From Variovorax sp. PAMC28562 (GTDB lineage Bacteria; Pseudomonadota; Gammaproteobacteria; Burkholderiales; Burkholderiaceae_C): a DNA stretch of 64,000 nt. Made by a program: the position numbers and the translations under genes. The notes beneath the pieces were generated by a model. It made no database searches, was not told the DNA's origin, and saw nothing but the letters and a program-made list of their open reading frames with translations. The stretch spans positions 2,057,501 through 2,121,500 of the forward strand of contig NZ_CP060296.1 in the NCBI RefSeq assembly GCF_014303735.1, written 5' to 3'. Shown here one piece after another: positions 1-10,238 of this stretch (its first letter is position 1; each line of letters starts with the position of its first letter).

Positions 1-11
1 CCCGAAAACGC

Positions 12-1487
12 TTACTGCTCTTCGCCCCAGGCAAACCCGTCGCGGGCGATCATCGCGCTCGATGCGCTCGGCCCCCAAGTGCCCGCGGCGTATGGGCGCG
101 GTGCGCCGTCGGCACCCCAGCTGTCGATCAGCGGTTCGACCCAGCGCCACGCTTCTTCCTGCTCGTCGCTGCGCACGAAAAGATTCAGCCGACCGGCGAT
201 CACGTCGAGCAGCAGGCGCTCATACGCGCCCACGCGTTCTGCGCCGAATCGCTTGTCGAAGTCGAGGTCGAGCTGCACCGGCGCCAGCGGCACCATGTCG
301 CTGCGCACGCCGCCCTTGATGGTGACGCGCTGGTCTTGCGCCTGGGCGAGCAGATGCAGTTCGAGCCCGTCTTTCGGTTGCAGGTTGATGACCAGCTTGT
401 TCGCGACACCGACCGGCGTGCGAAAGATCGCATGCGGCGCTGGCCGAAAATTCATCTCGATGCGAGCGTCTCGCGAGCCCAGCCGCTTGCCGGTGCGAAT
501 GTAGATTGGCACGCCGGCCCAGCGCCAGTTCTCGATCTCGGTGCGCAGCGCCACGAAGGTCTCGGTGCGGCTGTCGGGCGGCACGCCGGCTTCTTCCTTG
601 TAGCCCGGCACGCGTTCACCGTAGGCCGTGCCCGCGGTGTACTGCCCGCGAATCGCATGCAGGCCCAGCGTCTCTGGCGTCCAGCGCTTCAGCGAGCGCA
701 ACACCTTCAGCTTTTCGTCGCGAATAGCATCGGCGTGCGCGTTGATCGGTGGCTCCATGCCGATGGCGCACACCAACTGCAGCGCATGGTTCTGCACCAT
801 GTCGCGCAAGGCGCCGGTCTGGTCGTAGAAGGCTCCGCGCTTCTCGACGCCCAGGTCCTCCGCGATCGTGATCTGGATGTTGGCGATGTGCTCGCGGCGC
901 CAGATCGGCTCGAACAACGAGTTGCCGAAGCGCAGCGCGAACAGGTTTTGCACCGAGGGCTTGCCGAGGTAGTGATCGATGCGGAACACCTGGTTCTCGT
1001 GCAGCACCTTGCGCACTGCCGCGTTGATCGCCTGGTTCGATGCGAGGTCGTGGCCCAGCGGCTTCTCGAGCACCACGCGGGTTTGCGGACCGTTGAGGCC
1101 GGCCGCTGCGATCTGCTCGACCACCTGCGTGAAGAGCGAAGGCGCGGTGGCGACGTACATCACCACGGTCTCGGCGTTGCGCGTTTTGAGCAGGTCGGCG
1201 AGCTGTGCGTAGTCGGATGGCTTGGACAGGTCCATGCGCTGGAACGTCAGCATCTCGGAGAACTTCTTGAACTCGTCCTCGCTCGGCCGCTTGGCGCCTT
1301 CGACGGCTTTGAAGCGCGAGCGGATCAGCTCACGATAGGCGTCTTCTGTGAGGTCTTCGCGCGAGACGCCGATGATGCGGCCCTCGGCCGGAAGGCTGCC
1401 ATGTCGGAATGCCTGGAACAGCGCCGGCATCAGCTTGCGCCATGCCAGGTCGCCGGTGCCGCCGAACAAAACGAGATCGAAACTCAT
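12..1487 (-). CDS. zwf: Glucose-6-phosphate 1-dehydrogenase
   Basis: This enzyme oxidises glucose 6-phosphate to 6-phosphogluconolactone with NAD(P)+, the entry step of the Entner-Doudoroff and pentose phosphate routes in the cytoplasm. The 491-residue product has the N-terminal nucleotide-binding motif FGGTGDLAWRK (residues 8-18), EKPLGHD (141-147) and the active-site signature RIDHYLGK (169-176), and the length is normal for the family. The frame stays open 42 codons upstream, but that extension has no family similarity and the conserved fold begins right after the ATG at 1487, so I chose that start. It is divergent from an ABC importer gene. tal and pgi lie a few kb away on the other strand, as in related Comamonadaceae. 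Confidence 0.96.
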   Translation of the reverse strand: MSFDLVLFGGTGDLAWRKLMPALFQAFRHGSLPAEGRIIGVSREDLTEDAYRELIRSRFKAVEGAKRPSEDEFKKFSEMLTFQRMDLSKPSDYAQLADLLKTRNAETVVMYVATAPSLFTQVVEQIAAAGLNGPQTRVVLEKPLGHDLASNQAINAAVRKVLHENQVFRIDHYLGKPSVQNLFALRFGNSLFEPIWRREHIANIQITIAEDLGVEKRGAFYDQTGALRDMVQNHALQLVCAIGMEPPINAHADAIRDEKLKVLRSLKRWTPETLGLHAIRGQYTAGTAYGERVPGYKEEAGVPPDSRTETFVALRTEIENWRWAGVPIYIRTGKRLGSRDARIEMNFRPAPHAIFRTPVGVANKLVINLQPKDGLELHLLAQAQDQRVTIKGGVRSDMVPLAPVQLDLDFDKRFGAERVGAYERLLLDVIAGRLNLFVRSDEQEEAWRWVEPLIDSWGADGAPRPYAAGTWGPSASSAMIARDGFAWGEEQ

Positions 1488-1547
1488 GGGGGTGACTTGT
1501 GTGGATGGTGGAGAAGGGTGGCACGGGTGACCATGCATCACTTTAAT

Positions 1548-1559
1548 GGTAGTTGTACC
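1548..1559. promoter_or_regulatory. Candidate operator palindrome in the zwf upstream region
   Basis: The sequence GGTA-GTTG-TACC is a short inverted repeat about 60 bases upstream of the zwf start, inside the zwf/importer divergent region. HexR (RpiR family) often controls zwf through a palindrome with GTA and TAC half-sites, so this is a plausible but weak candidate. The match is short and could be chance. Confidence 0.22.
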
Positions 1560-1653
1560 GATGCTGAAAACGCGCTGACTTTGATAGGCTGACCCGTGGC
1601 CCGAGCGGGCCATTTTGTTTGCAGTGCAGGATCAACGTCGGGCGTAAGGGCAC

Positions 1654-2664
1654 ATGAAAAAACTTCTTGGTACGGTGGTATTGCTCGTTGCGTCTGGTGC
1701 GGCGTCGGCCCAGCAAGTCAACGTGATCTGCTCGGTGCAGGCCGATTGGTGCAACATGATCGCCACGGTCTACGCAAAGACCACTGGCGTCAGGATCAAC
1801 CTGGCGCTCAAGGGCTCGGGCGAGGCACTGGCCCAACTCGTCGCGGAAAAGGACAACCCGAAGACGGACGTCTGGTTCGGCGGCACCGGCGACCCGCACC
1901 TGCAGGCGGCTGAATCGAGCCTCACGCTCGAATACAAATCGCCGTCGTTGCCGCAGCTTTATCCGTGGGCGCAGCAGCAGGCGCAACAGTCGGGCTACAA
2001 GACCGTCGGCATCTACTCCGGACCGCTCGGTTTCGGTTACAACACCGAGCTGCTGAAGAAGAAAAAGCTGGCTGCACCCACCAGTTGGGCCGACCTGCTC
2101 AAGCCCGAATACAAGGGTGAAATCCAGGTCGCCAACCCGGCATCGAGCGGCACGGCCTACACGATGATCGCCACGCTGGTGCAACTCATGGGCGAAGACA
2201 AGGCCTTCGACTATCTCAAGGCGCTGCACAAGAACGTCAGCCAGTACACCCGCTCGGGCACCGGCCCGATCAAGGCGGTGGCACGCGGTGAAACGGCGGT
2301 GTCGATCAGCTTCGTGCACGACGCGCCGCAAGAAAAGATGCAGGGCTTTCCGGTCGAGACCGCCACGCCGAGCGAAGGCACCGGCGCCGAGATCGGTTCG
2401 ATGAGCATCGTCAAGGGTGCACGCAATCTGGAGCAGGCCAAGAAGTTCTACGAGTGGGCGCTGACGCCGCAGGCGCAGACCTTCGGCGCTGCCGCCAAGC
2501 AGTACCAGTTGCCATCGAACAGGGCGACGCCGGTCGATGCCAACGTACCCGACTTCAAGAAGATCAAGCTCATCAATTACGACTACAAGAAGTACGGTGA
2601 GAGCGCGGAGCGTCGCCGGCTGATCGCGCGTTGGGAAAAAGACGTCAACTCGCTTCCGCATTGA
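1654..2664 (+). CDS. ABC transporter periplasmic substrate-binding protein (FbpA/AfuA or aminoethylphosphonate type)
   Basis: This 336-residue secreted binding protein has a classical signal peptide of about 19 residues ending ASA before QQVNVICS. The mature part looks like the family 1/6 solute-binding proteins that serve ferric iron or 2-aminoethylphosphonate importers, with the ANPASSGTAY block near the ligand cleft. It is the first gene of a three-gene operon: the permease starts immediately after its stop and the ATPase follows. Which of these substrates it binds cannot be decided from sequence reading alone; phosphonate, iron and polyamine relatives look alike. It is transcribed divergently from zwf. 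Confidence 0.8.
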   Translation: MKKLLGTVVLLVASGAASAQQVNVICSVQADWCNMIATVYAKTTGVRINLALKGSGEALAQLVAEKDNPKTDVWFGGTGDPHLQAAESSLTLEYKSPSLPQLYPWAQQQAQQSGYKTVGIYSGPLGFGYNTELLKKKKLAAPTSWADLLKPEYKGEIQVANPASSGTAYTMIATLVQLMGEDKAFDYLKALHKNVSQYTRSGTGPIKAVARGETAVSISFVHDAPQEKMQGFPVETATPSEGTGAEIGSMSIVKGARNLEQAKKFYEWALTPQAQTFGAAAKQYQLPSNRATPVDANVPDFKKIKLINYDYKKYGESAERRRLIARWEKDVNSLPH

Positions 2665-4947
2665 GTGACGGCTCGAGTGCGCACCCAGTCAAGCGTGATG
2701 AAGCGTGATGTGAAGGGCAAGCGCAACGCCGCGATCTGGCTCTGTCTCGCGGCGGGATTTTTCGGCTACGTGGTCCTGCCGTGGTACGCCATTCAGGACA
2801 CCAGCTGGTACGAAGCATTGCCCCGAATCTTCAGCGGCGACGAGGCTGCCAATGGCGTGTTGCAGGCGGCAACGCACGGGCGGGTCTGGCTGGTCGCGGG
2901 CGTCGTCGGGCTCGCGCTGTGCACCATCGGTGCGCTGCTGCCAGCCGGCCGTGCGCAGGGCCGCTGGCTGCTCGTCGGCGGGCTCGTCGGCGCGGTCGGC
3001 ATTTCGCTCTCCGGCTTCCTGATCGGTGCCCGGGGCTGGAGCGCGGGCTGGCTCAACAGCGCTTTCGGCGAGCTCGCGGTCAATCAGTTCGGCATCGGTG
3101 CCGGCGGCTTCGTGGCGTTGCTCGCGCTCATCCTGCTGTGCGCCTTCGGGCTGGCGCGGCTCGGCTTCTTCAAGGGCGATCTGTTCGTCTCGGGAGCGGT
3201 CATCGGCTGCGGCGTGCTGATGGCGCTCTTCATCGCCTACCCGGTGAGCAAGGCGCTGGCCGGCGCCTTCTTCGACGAAGACGGCCATGCGTCGCTGTCG
3301 GCCTTCGTCGGCCGTGTCTTCATGGAGCGTATCTGGGGCCTGAGTTGTCTGGCCGGCGGGCTGCGCTGCGGCGTCGCATGGAACACACTGGCGCTGGCGC
3401 TGGTCACCGCCGTTGGCACCACCTTTCTAGGCACGTCGATGGCGCTGATGGCCGAGCGCGGGCACAGGCGCTGGCAAAGCCCGATGCGCGTGCTCGCGGT
3501 GTTGCCGATCATCACACCGCCGTTCGTCGTCGGGCTCGGGCTCATCCTGTTGTTCGGCCGCGCCGGGGTCGTCAACCAGTTGCTGGAAAGCGGGTTCGGC
3601 ATCGAGCCGTCACGCTGGTTCTACGGGCTCAAGGGCCTGATCATCGCGCAGCTCTTTGCCTTCACGCCCATCGCTTTCATGATCATGCGCGGCGTGGTGC
3701 AGGGCATCGCGCCGAGCCTCGAAGAAGCCGCGCAAATGTTGCGCGCCGACCGGCGTCGCACCTTCTTCACCATCACGCTGCCGTTGCTGAAGCCGGGGCT
3801 GGCCAATGCGTTTTTGGTCGGCTTCATCGAGAGCATGGCCGACTTTGGCAACCCGGTGGTGGTGGGTGGCGATTTCTCGGTGCTGGCGACCGATGTGTTC
3901 TTCGCCATCGTCGGCGCGCAGAACGATCCGGGGCGGGCGTCTTCGCTGGCCTGGATCCTCACCTTCTTCGCGCTCGGCGTCTTCGCGCTGCAGCGCGGCC
4001 TGCTCGGCAAACAAAACTTCACCACGGTCAGCGGCAAGGGTGATGCCGGTATCGCGATGCCGCTGCCCGACGGGGTGCGGCGCACGATCTACGCCATCGC
4101 CTTTCCTTGGATCGTGTTCACGTTGGTGGTCTATCTGTTCGCTTTTGCCGGGGGCTTCGTGCAGACCTGGGGCCGCGACTACAGCCCGACGCTCGCCCAC
4201 TTCAAGACGGCGTTCTCGCTCGAGTGGGGGCAGTTCGGACTCGTGTGGGCCGGGACCGCGTGGAACTCGCTCTTCACCACGCTCAAGCTGGCCGGCATTT
4301 CGGCACCGATCACCGCATCGCTCGGCTTGCTGATCGCCTGGCTCCTGGCGCGCAACGAGTTCAAGGGGCAGGGGTTGTTCGAGTTCGCGGCATTGCTGGC
4401 ATTTGCGATACCGGGCACGGTGCTGGGCGTGAGCTACATCCTGGCTTTCAACGTGCCGCCGCTGGAGCTCACCGGCACCGGACTCATCATCGTGCTGTGC
4501 TTCATGTTTCGCAATTTGCCGGTCGGCGTGCGCGCCGGCACCGCGGCTTTCAAGCAGCTCGACCGCTCGCTGGACGAGGCCTCGCTGATGCTGCGCGCGT
4601 CGACTTCGCAAACGCTCTTCAAGATCGTGCTGCCGCTGTTGAAGCCCGCGCTGGTGGCTGCGCTGGTCTACAGCTTCGTGCGGGCGATGACGACGGTGAG
4701 CGCCGTGATTTTTCTCGTCACGGCCGAGAACGAACTGGCGACGACCTACATCATCGGCCGCGTCGGCAATGGCGACTACGGCGTTGCGCTCGCGTACTGC
4801 ACCGTGCTGATCGTGCTGATGTCTGCGGTCATCGCGCTGATCCAGTGGGCGGTCGGCGAGCGCAGGCTGGGGCGGCGCGGCGCCGATGGGGCAAGCACGG
4901 GGGCGGACACGAAGACCGTGGCCGCATCCGCGTTGCCGGCACACTGA
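2665..4947 (+). CDS. Fused double-domain ABC permease (FbpB-type)
   Basis: This 760-residue inner-membrane permease carries two binding-protein-dependent transport domains in one chain. Each ends in an EAA loop: EEAAQMLRADRRRTFF in the first half and DEASLMLRASTSQTLFK in the second, both followed by LPLLKP. Fused FbpB-like permeases usually have about 500-550 residues. Here roughly 220 extra hydrophobic N-terminal residues add about five or six membrane segments before the first domain. A GTG at 2665 abuts the upstream stop, and an in-frame ATG at 2698 would shorten the protein by 11 residues; the start is uncertain. The gene sits between its binding protein and its ATPase. Confidence 0.85.
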   Translation: MTARVRTQSSVMKRDVKGKRNAAIWLCLAAGFFGYVVLPWYAIQDTSWYEALPRIFSGDEAANGVLQAATHGRVWLVAGVVGLALCTIGALLPAGRAQGRWLLVGGLVGAVGISLSGFLIGARGWSAGWLNSAFGELAVNQFGIGAGGFVALLALILLCAFGLARLGFFKGDLFVSGAVIGCGVLMALFIAYPVSKALAGAFFDEDGHASLSAFVGRVFMERIWGLSCLAGGLRCGVAWNTLALALVTAVGTTFLGTSMALMAERGHRRWQSPMRVLAVLPIITPPFVVGLGLILLFGRAGVVNQLLESGFGIEPSRWFYGLKGLIIAQLFAFTPIAFMIMRGVVQGIAPSLEEAAQMLRADRRRTFFTITLPLLKPGLANAFLVGFIESMADFGNPVVVGGDFSVLATDVFFAIVGAQNDPGRASSLAWILTFFALGVFALQRGLLGKQNFTTVSGKGDAGIAMPLPDGVRRTIYAIAFPWIVFTLVVYLFAFAGGFVQTWGRDYSPTLAHFKTAFSLEWGQFGLVWAGTAWNSLFTTLKLAGISAPITASLGLLIAWLLARNEFKGQGLFEFAALLAFAIPGTVLGVSYILAFNVPPLELTGTGLIIVLCFMFRNLPVGVRAGTAAFKQLDRSLDEASLMLRASTSQTLFKIVLPLLKPALVAALVYSFVRAMTTVSAVIFLVTAENELATTYIIGRVGNGDYGVALAYCTVLIVLMSAVIALIQWAVGERRLGRRGADGASTGADTKTVAASALPAH

Positions 4948-4960
4948 ACACGAGGCAGTC

Positions 4961-6013
4961 ATGACGACCCACGGCATCGAATTTCGCAACGTCTCCAAGC
5001 GCTACGGCAGCGACGCCAACGCGCCACTCGCGGTCAAAGGGATCAGCTTCGAGGTGCCGCAAGGCACGCTGACCACCATCCTGGGTCCGTCGGGCTGCGG
5101 CAAGACGACCACGCTGCGCATGATCGCGGGGCTCGAATCGCCGACCTCGGGCTCGATCTTCATAGGCGGCCGCGACGTCACGACGCTCGGGCCGGCCGAG
5201 CGCAACGTCAGCATGATGTTCCAGAGCTACGCGCTCTTTCCGCACATGGACGTGATTCAGAACGTGGCCTACGGTTTGCGCATGAGCGGTGTCAAGAAAG
5301 ACGAGGCGACGTCGCGTGCGCGCGAGGCCTTGCGCGGTGTCGGACTTGTCGGCTTCGACACGCGTTTGCCCAGCGAGCTTTCAGGTGGACAGCAGCAACG
5401 CGTGGCGCTGGCGCGCGCGCTGGTGCTGGAGCCCGCGGTGCTGTTGTTCGACGAGCCGTTGTCGAACCTCGACGCCCGCCTGCGCCGCGAGATGCGCGAA
5501 GAGATCCGCACGCTGCAGCAACGGCTGAAGCTGACGGTCGCCTATGTCACGCACGACCAGAGCGAGGCGCTGGCGGTGAGCGACCAGATCATCGTGATGG
5601 ACCAAGGCGTCATTGCGCAACGCGGCACGCCCGAGCAGCTCTACGGCAAGCCTGAAAGCGAATTCGTCGCCGGCTTCATGGGCGAGGCGATGGTGTTCCC
5701 GGCCATGGCGCAGCCCGATGGCGTGGTCACGCTCGGCCCGCTCACGCTGGGGTCGCGCTACAGCAGCGTGGTGCCGGGTGTCGTCAAGGTGGCCGTGCGG
5801 CCGGAAGCTTGGCTCCTCGGCTCGGCCGTCGGCATCGAGGCGACGCTGCGCAAGGCGACCTACCTCGGCAGCTTCTACGAGTACGTTTTCGACACGGCGC
5901 TCGGTGCGGTGTTCGTGGTGTCTTACGACCTCGCGCGTCCGTTGGCTGCCGGCGTAAAGACAACGTTGTCGCTCGGCAACCATGGCGTTTCGGTGGTGCC
6001 TGCGGCGGCTTGA
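4961..6013 (+). CDS. ABC transporter ATP-binding protein (FbpC/PotA type)
   Basis: This 350-residue cytoplasmic ATPase energises the importer encoded just upstream. It has Walker A GPSGCGKTT (residues 42-50), the signature LSGGQQQRVALARA, Walker B followed by DEPLSNLDARL, and a C-terminal TOBE-like domain as in FbpC, PotA and MalK relatives. I took the ATG at 4961 because the conserved domain begins there and it lies 13 bases after the permease stop; a longer in-frame reading would overlap the permease. It completes a binding protein-permease-ATPase operon. Confidence 0.92.
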   Translation: MTTHGIEFRNVSKRYGSDANAPLAVKGISFEVPQGTLTTILGPSGCGKTTTLRMIAGLESPTSGSIFIGGRDVTTLGPAERNVSMMFQSYALFPHMDVIQNVAYGLRMSGVKKDEATSRAREALRGVGLVGFDTRLPSELSGGQQQRVALARALVLEPAVLLFDEPLSNLDARLRREMREEIRTLQQRLKLTVAYVTHDQSEALAVSDQIIVMDQGVIAQRGTPEQLYGKPESEFVAGFMGEAMVFPAMAQPDGVVTLGPLTLGSRYSSVVPGVVKVAVRPEAWLLGSAVGIEATLRKATYLGSFYEYVFDTALGAVFVVSYDLARPLAAGVKTTLSLGNHGVSVVPAAA

Positions 6014-6047
6014 GCGCGCCGGGTGGCTCCTGCGGTCCAATGGCGGC

Positions 6048-6719
6048 ATGAACATCGTTTTCGATCTGGGCGCCGTGCTGTTGACATGGGAACCCGTGGC
6101 GCTGGTGCAGGCGCACCTCGGCGCCCATGCACCGACCGCCGAGGCCGCGCACGTGCTGGCACGCGACATGTTTCACCATGAAGACTGGCTCGGTTTCGAC
6201 CGCGGCACCCATCCGCTGGACGTCGCGATCGGACTGATGGCGACGCGCCTGGGCCTGCCGGCCGACAAGCTCGACGCGTTGCTGGCCCCTATGGGCGAGC
6301 GGCTGGCGCCGATCGCGGTCACGGTCGAACTGCTTGACGGGCTACGCCAGCGCCGTGATGCCGGCGAAGACCTGAAGCTGTACTACCTGTCGAACATGCC
6401 GGTGCCGTATGCGCGCGCGCTGGAGCGGCGGATGTCGTTCCTGCAATGGTTCGACGGCGGCATTTTTTCAGGTGATGTGAAGCTGCTCAAGCCGCAACGC
6501 GAGATCTACGCGTTACTGGCAGATCGTTTTGCGCTGAAGCCCCAGGTGACCGTGTTCATCGACGATTCCATGGCGAATGTGGACGCAGCGCGTGTCTTCG
6601 GCTGGCACGCCGTGCATTGCGAGTCGCCGACTGCGCTGCCTGAACAGCTGGCCCGTCAGATGACTGCGTTGTCGGGGACCACGGGGGACCGCCGCCACGA
6701 AGGCAATCGTCGGATCTGA
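6048..6719 (+). CDS. HAD-superfamily hydrolase (YihX-like)
   Basis: This 223-residue protein has a HAD fold of the IA subclass. Motif I is FDLGAVLL near the N-terminus, where the usual second Asp is replaced by Gly as in YihX-like sugar phosphatases. Motif II is in LYYLSNMP, the motif III Lys lies in VKLLKPQ, and motif IV is IDDSMANVDAA. It probably dephosphorylates a small phosphorylated metabolite; YihX acts on alpha-glucose 1-phosphate, but the substrate here is unknown. The start is placed at the ATG before NIVFDLG; upstream in-frame codons overlap the ABC ATPase gene and are not conserved. It closely follows the importer operon. Confidence 0.85.
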   Translation: MNIVFDLGAVLLTWEPVALVQAHLGAHAPTAEAAHVLARDMFHHEDWLGFDRGTHPLDVAIGLMATRLGLPADKLDALLAPMGERLAPIAVTVELLDGLRQRRDAGEDLKLYYLSNMPVPYARALERRMSFLQWFDGGIFSGDVKLLKPQREIYALLADRFALKPQVTVFIDDSMANVDAARVFGWHAVHCESPTALPEQLARQMTALSGTTGDRRHEGNRRI

Positions 6720-6727
6720 GGCGACCG

Positions 6728-7501
6728 TCAGGGAGTCGTGGTGGTGACTGCGCGCTTCTGTGACAACGTCGACTGGCTGCCCGATGGCGGCGTGAAAGCC
6801 GCCGACCCCACCGGCTCGCCAGTCCGCACCACCTTGTCGACGTCGAACCCCAGAGTCCGTGCGTATTCGAGTTCGGCGGCAAGCGTTGCCTCGTCGACCC
6901 GCGGCGCGCGCGACAGCACCCAGAGGTAGTCGCGATCCGGCGTGCCGACCAGCGCGACCTGGTAGTCGCGGTCGAGCTTCAGGATCCAGTAGTCGCCCCA
7001 AACTGCCGGCAGCCAACTTAGCCAGGCAGGTGCGAAGCGCACTTTCAACCTGCCTGCGCCAGGCTGGCCGATCACTGGAACGACGTGTGCAGAGCCCACC
7101 GCTTCGTCGAAACTACCGTCGGCCAGCATGCAGCGGTTGCGCACCTCGAATGTGCCGTCGGCCAGCTGCGTGTAGTCGGCCGACACCGGGCCGGTGCACT
7201 TTTTTTCGAACCGGTTGGGCAACCGGGCCTGTTCGTGCCAGACGCCCGAGTAGCGCTTGAGGTCGACAGGTGCCACGACTTGCAGCGGCGCCCGCATCAA
7301 CGGCGCGCCGTCTGCCGGGCCGCCCATGGATTGAGCGCGTGCAGTTCGTGCGCTGGTCAACGCGATCAGCGTGAGGAAACCGCCCACGCAGAAGGCGGCG
7401 GCAAGCGTTCCGATGGACACGTTGCGGGCCTGGTCTTCGGATCCGAAACGGGGTCGAGAAGCTGACGACGGGAGCGGCTCGCGGCTGCGGCGAAAGGACA
7501 T
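6728..7501 (-). CDS. Lipocalin family protein (Blc-like), exported
   Basis: This 257-residue protein contains a bacterial lipocalin domain, starting with the GxW-type motif YSGVWHEQARLPNRFEKKC and including a tract like WGDYWILKLDRDYQVALVG. Blc-like lipocalins bind fatty acids or lysophospholipids in the envelope. Ahead of the domain is a polar leader of about 30 residues and one hydrophobic segment ending in ARAQS, so it is either a signal peptide or a membrane anchor. No lipobox Cys is seen, unlike E. coli Blc. A strong AGGAGG ribosome site precedes the ATG. The gene converges on the HAD gene and is divergent from tal. Confidence 0.85.
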   Translation of the reverse strand: MSFRRSREPLPSSASRPRFGSEDQARNVSIGTLAAAFCVGGFLTLIALTSARTARAQSMGGPADGAPLMRAPLQVVAPVDLKRYSGVWHEQARLPNRFEKKCTGPVSADYTQLADGTFEVRNRCMLADGSFDEAVGSAHVVPVIGQPGAGRLKVRFAPAWLSWLPAVWGDYWILKLDRDYQVALVGTPDRDYLWVLSRAPRVDEATLAAELEYARTLGFDVDKVVRTGEPVGSAAFTPPSGSQSTLSQKRAVTTTTP

Positions 7502-7693
7502 TGATTCCTCCTGATGTGACGGGTTGGAAATGCTGGACCGAAAACTCCCGAGGCGGTGTCGGTGACGGACCACGGGGACTGTCGGCATCGGCGCTATTTG
7601 CCGTCGACTTTGCATCCCGGAGGCTGCATCAAAACATGCAGGCCGCTCATCCCGGTACAAGCATTCGCCGACTTCGCGCAGGATAATGTTTCG

Positions 7694-8644
7694 ATGAACC
7701 AACTCGACGCTCTTCGCCAATGGACCGCCGTGGTCGCCGACACCGGTGACTTTCGGCAATTCGTGCAGTACAAACCGCAGGACGCGACGACCAATCCGTC
7801 GCTCATCCTGAAGGCCGTGCAAAAGCCGGACTACCGACCGCTGCTCGACGAAGCGGTTTCCAAATTCAAGGGCAAGCCGATCGACGAGGTGATCGACCGG
7901 CTTCTGGTTCGCTTCGGCACCGAGATCCTGTCGATCATTCCGGGCCGCGTGTCGACCGAAGTCGATGCACGACTCAGCTTCGATACCGCTGCGACGGTGG
8001 CACGGGCCGACCGTATCGTGGCGCTGTATCGCGCAGAAGGCATCGACGTCGAAAAGCGCGTGCTCATCAAGGTCGCGTCGACGTGGGAAGGCATCGAGGC
8101 CGCCCGCCAGCTGCAGCTGAAGGGCATCAACTGCAACCTCACGCTGCTGTTCTCGTACGCGCAAGCGGTGGCGTGCGGCGCGGCCAAGGTCAAGCTGATC
8201 TCGCCCTTCGTCGGGCGCATCTACGACTGGTACAAAAAGACAGGTGGCGCCAAGTGGGAGGAGGCCGCCAACGCGGGCGCCAACGACCCGGGCGTGAAGT
8301 CGGTCCAGCAGATTTTCGATTACTACAAGAGCCAGGGCATCAAGACCGAAGTCATGGGCGCGAGCTTTCGCAACGTTGGCCAGATCGCTGCACTGGCGGG
8401 CTGCGACCTGTTGACCATCAGCCCCGAACTGCTGGGCGAACTGGCGGCGAGCGAAGCGCCGTTGCCGCATGCACTCGATGCGTCGGCTGCGGCCAAGCTC
8501 GATATCCAACCGGCTTCTTACGACGAGCCAGCGTTCCGCTTTGCGATGAACGAGGATGCGATGGCCACCGAGAAACTGGCCGAGGGTATTCGTGCCTTCG
8601 CCGCCGATGCGATCAAGCTTGAAAAGTTGATGGAGGCCAAGTGA
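7694..8644 (+). CDS. tal: Transaldolase
   Basis: Transaldolase moves a dihydroxyacetone unit between sugar phosphates in the non-oxidative pentose phosphate pathway. The 316-residue protein matches TalB in length. It has the substrate-site motif DATTNPSL (residues 30-37) and the Schiff-base lysine K126 within [17 protein letters not shown]. The ATG at 7694 gives the family-typical N-terminus; the open frame upstream has no similarity. The stop overlaps the start of pgi by four bases (GTGA), so the two genes are translationally coupled. Confidence 0.97.
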   Translation: MNQLDALRQWTAVVADTGDFRQFVQYKPQDATTNPSLILKAVQKPDYRPLLDEAVSKFKGKPIDEVIDRLLVRFGTEILSIIPGRVSTEVDARLSFDTAATVARADRIVALYRAEGIDVEKRVLIKVASTWEGIEAARQLQLKGINCNLTLLFSYAQAVACGAAKVKLISPFVGRIYDWYKKTGGAKWEEAANAGANDPGVKSVQQIFDYYKSQGIKTEVMGASFRNVGQIAALAGCDLLTISPELLGELAASEAPLPHALDASAAAKLDIQPASYDEPAFRFAMNEDAMATEKLAEGIRAFAADAIKLEKLMEAK

Positions 8645-10212
8645 GCGCCGCGGGCGTGCCCTTGGCATCTGGCTACTTGCGGGCCGACAACGCGCCGACC
8701 TGGGCCGCGTTGCAGGCGCACTTCGAAGCGTCCGGCAAGTCGCTCGATTTGCGCGAAGCTTTTGCATCGGACCCGCAGCGCGTCGCTTCGCTGAGTCAGT
8801 CGGCGCCTCATGTCTTCGCCGACATGTCGAAGAACCTGACCGACGTGGCAACTGAAAAGTTGTTGCTGGCGCTGGCACGCGAATGCGGCCTCGAAGCGCA
8901 CCGAGACGCGATGTTCGCCGGTGACCACATCAACATCACCGAAGACCGCGCGGTGCTGCACACGCTGCTGCGCGCGCCGGCCACCAACGGCATGACCGGC
9001 AAGCTGGCCGAGGTGCACGCCACGCTCGATGCGATGCTGGCGTATGCCGAAAAGGTACGCGCCGATCACACGATCACCGACGTGGTCAACATCGGTATCG
9101 GTGGCTCCGACCTCGGTCCGCAGATGGCGGTGCTGGCCATGGCCGAGTACGTTGCGCCGGGCAAGCGTTTTCACTTCGTCTCGAACGTCGACGGCCACGA
9201 ACTGGCCGGCGTGCTCAAGGGTCTGGCCCCGGAACACACGCTGTTCCTGATCGCGTCGAAGACCTTCACCACCGCCGAGACGATGACCAACGCACAGTCG
9301 GCCAAGCGCTGGTTCGAGCAGGCCGGCGGCGTCGACATCGCGCAGCATTTCGCGGCTCTCACGACCAATGTCGAAGCGGCCAAAGCCTTCGGCATCGACA
9401 CGACTTTCGGCTTTTGGGATTGGGTCGGCGGGCGCTACTCGTTGTGGTCCGCCATCGGGTTGCCGATCGCGCTGGCCATCGGTGCCGACGGCTTTCGTGC
9501 GTTGCTGGCTGGCGCGCATGCGATGGACGAACACTTTAGGACCGCGCCGCTGGCGCAAAACCTGCCAGTGCGGCTCGGCCTGCTCGACGTCTGGTATCGC
9601 AACTTCCATCGCTTCACGACGCGCAGCATCGCGCCATATCACAGCGCGTTGAAGCGACTGCCGGCGTACCTGCAGCAGCTCGAGATGGAGAGCAACGGCA
9701 AGCAGGTCGACCTCGACGGCAAGCTGCTGCCTTTCGGCACGTCGCCGGTGTTGTGGGGCGAGCCGGGCACCAACGGACAGCACGCGTATTTTCAAATGTT
9801 GCACCAGGGCACCGACGTGACGCCGCTCGAGTTCATCGGCGTGCGCGATGCATCGCACGATCTCGATGGGCATCACCCGAAGCTGCTGGCCAACTGCATC
9901 GCGCAGGCGCAGGCGCTGATGGTCGGCAAGCAGGACGCTGGCGGCCACAAGAACTTTCCGGGCAATCGGCCCAGCACTTTCTTCGTGTTCGAGAAGCTCA
10001 CGCCGGAAACGCTCGGCGCGTTCCTGGCGATGTACGAGCATCGCGTGTTCACCAGTGGCGCGCTGTGGGGCATCAACAGCTTCGACCAGTGGGGCGTGGA
10101 ACTCGGCAAGGTGCTGGCGCGGGACATCGAGCCGCGGCTGGCTTCGGGGGACACGTCCGGGCTCGACGCTTCGACGGCCGGTTTGCTGGAGCGCCTGCGT
10201 CCGGCAGCTTAA
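8641..10212 (+). CDS. pgi: Glucose-6-phosphate isomerase
   Basis: This enzyme interconverts glucose 6-phosphate and fructose 6-phosphate. The 523-residue protein carries two classic family signatures: [15 protein letters not shown] in the sugar-phosphate site, and the region containing [13 protein letters not shown] with the catalytic Glu and His. The GTG start overlaps the tal stop by four bases. With zwf and tal nearby it links fructose 6-phosphate, for example from the polyol operon downstream, to the hexose phosphate pool. Confidence 0.97.
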   Translation: MSAAGVPLASGYLRADNAPTWAALQAHFEASGKSLDLREAFASDPQRVASLSQSAPHVFADMSKNLTDVATEKLLLALARECGLEAHRDAMFAGDHINITEDRAVLHTLLRAPATNGMTGKLAEVHATLDAMLAYAEKVRADHTITDVVNIGIGGSDLGPQMAVLAMAEYVAPGKRFHFVSNVDGHELAGVLKGLAPEHTLFLIASKTFTTAETMTNAQSAKRWFEQAGGVDIAQHFAALTTNVEAAKAFGIDTTFGFWDWVGGRYSLWSAIGLPIALAIGADGFRALLAGAHAMDEHFRTAPLAQNLPVRLGLLDVWYRNFHRFTTRSIAPYHSALKRLPAYLQQLEMESNGKQVDLDGKLLPFGTSPVLWGEPGTNGQHAYFQMLHQGTDVTPLEFIGVRDASHDLDGHHPKLLANCIAQAQALMVGKQDAGGHKNFPGNRPSTFFVFEKLTPETLGAFLAMYEHRVFTSGALWGINSFDQWGVELGKVLARDIEPRLASGDTSGLDASTAGLLERLRPAA

Positions 10213-10238
10213 GTGGCTTGCACGGCCACTCCGCCTTT

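Noticed and set aside
1488..1613. 42-codon N-terminal extension of zwf
   Set aside because: The extension would cover the divergent promoter region and has no similarity to the family; the nucleotide-binding motif starts right after ATG 1487.
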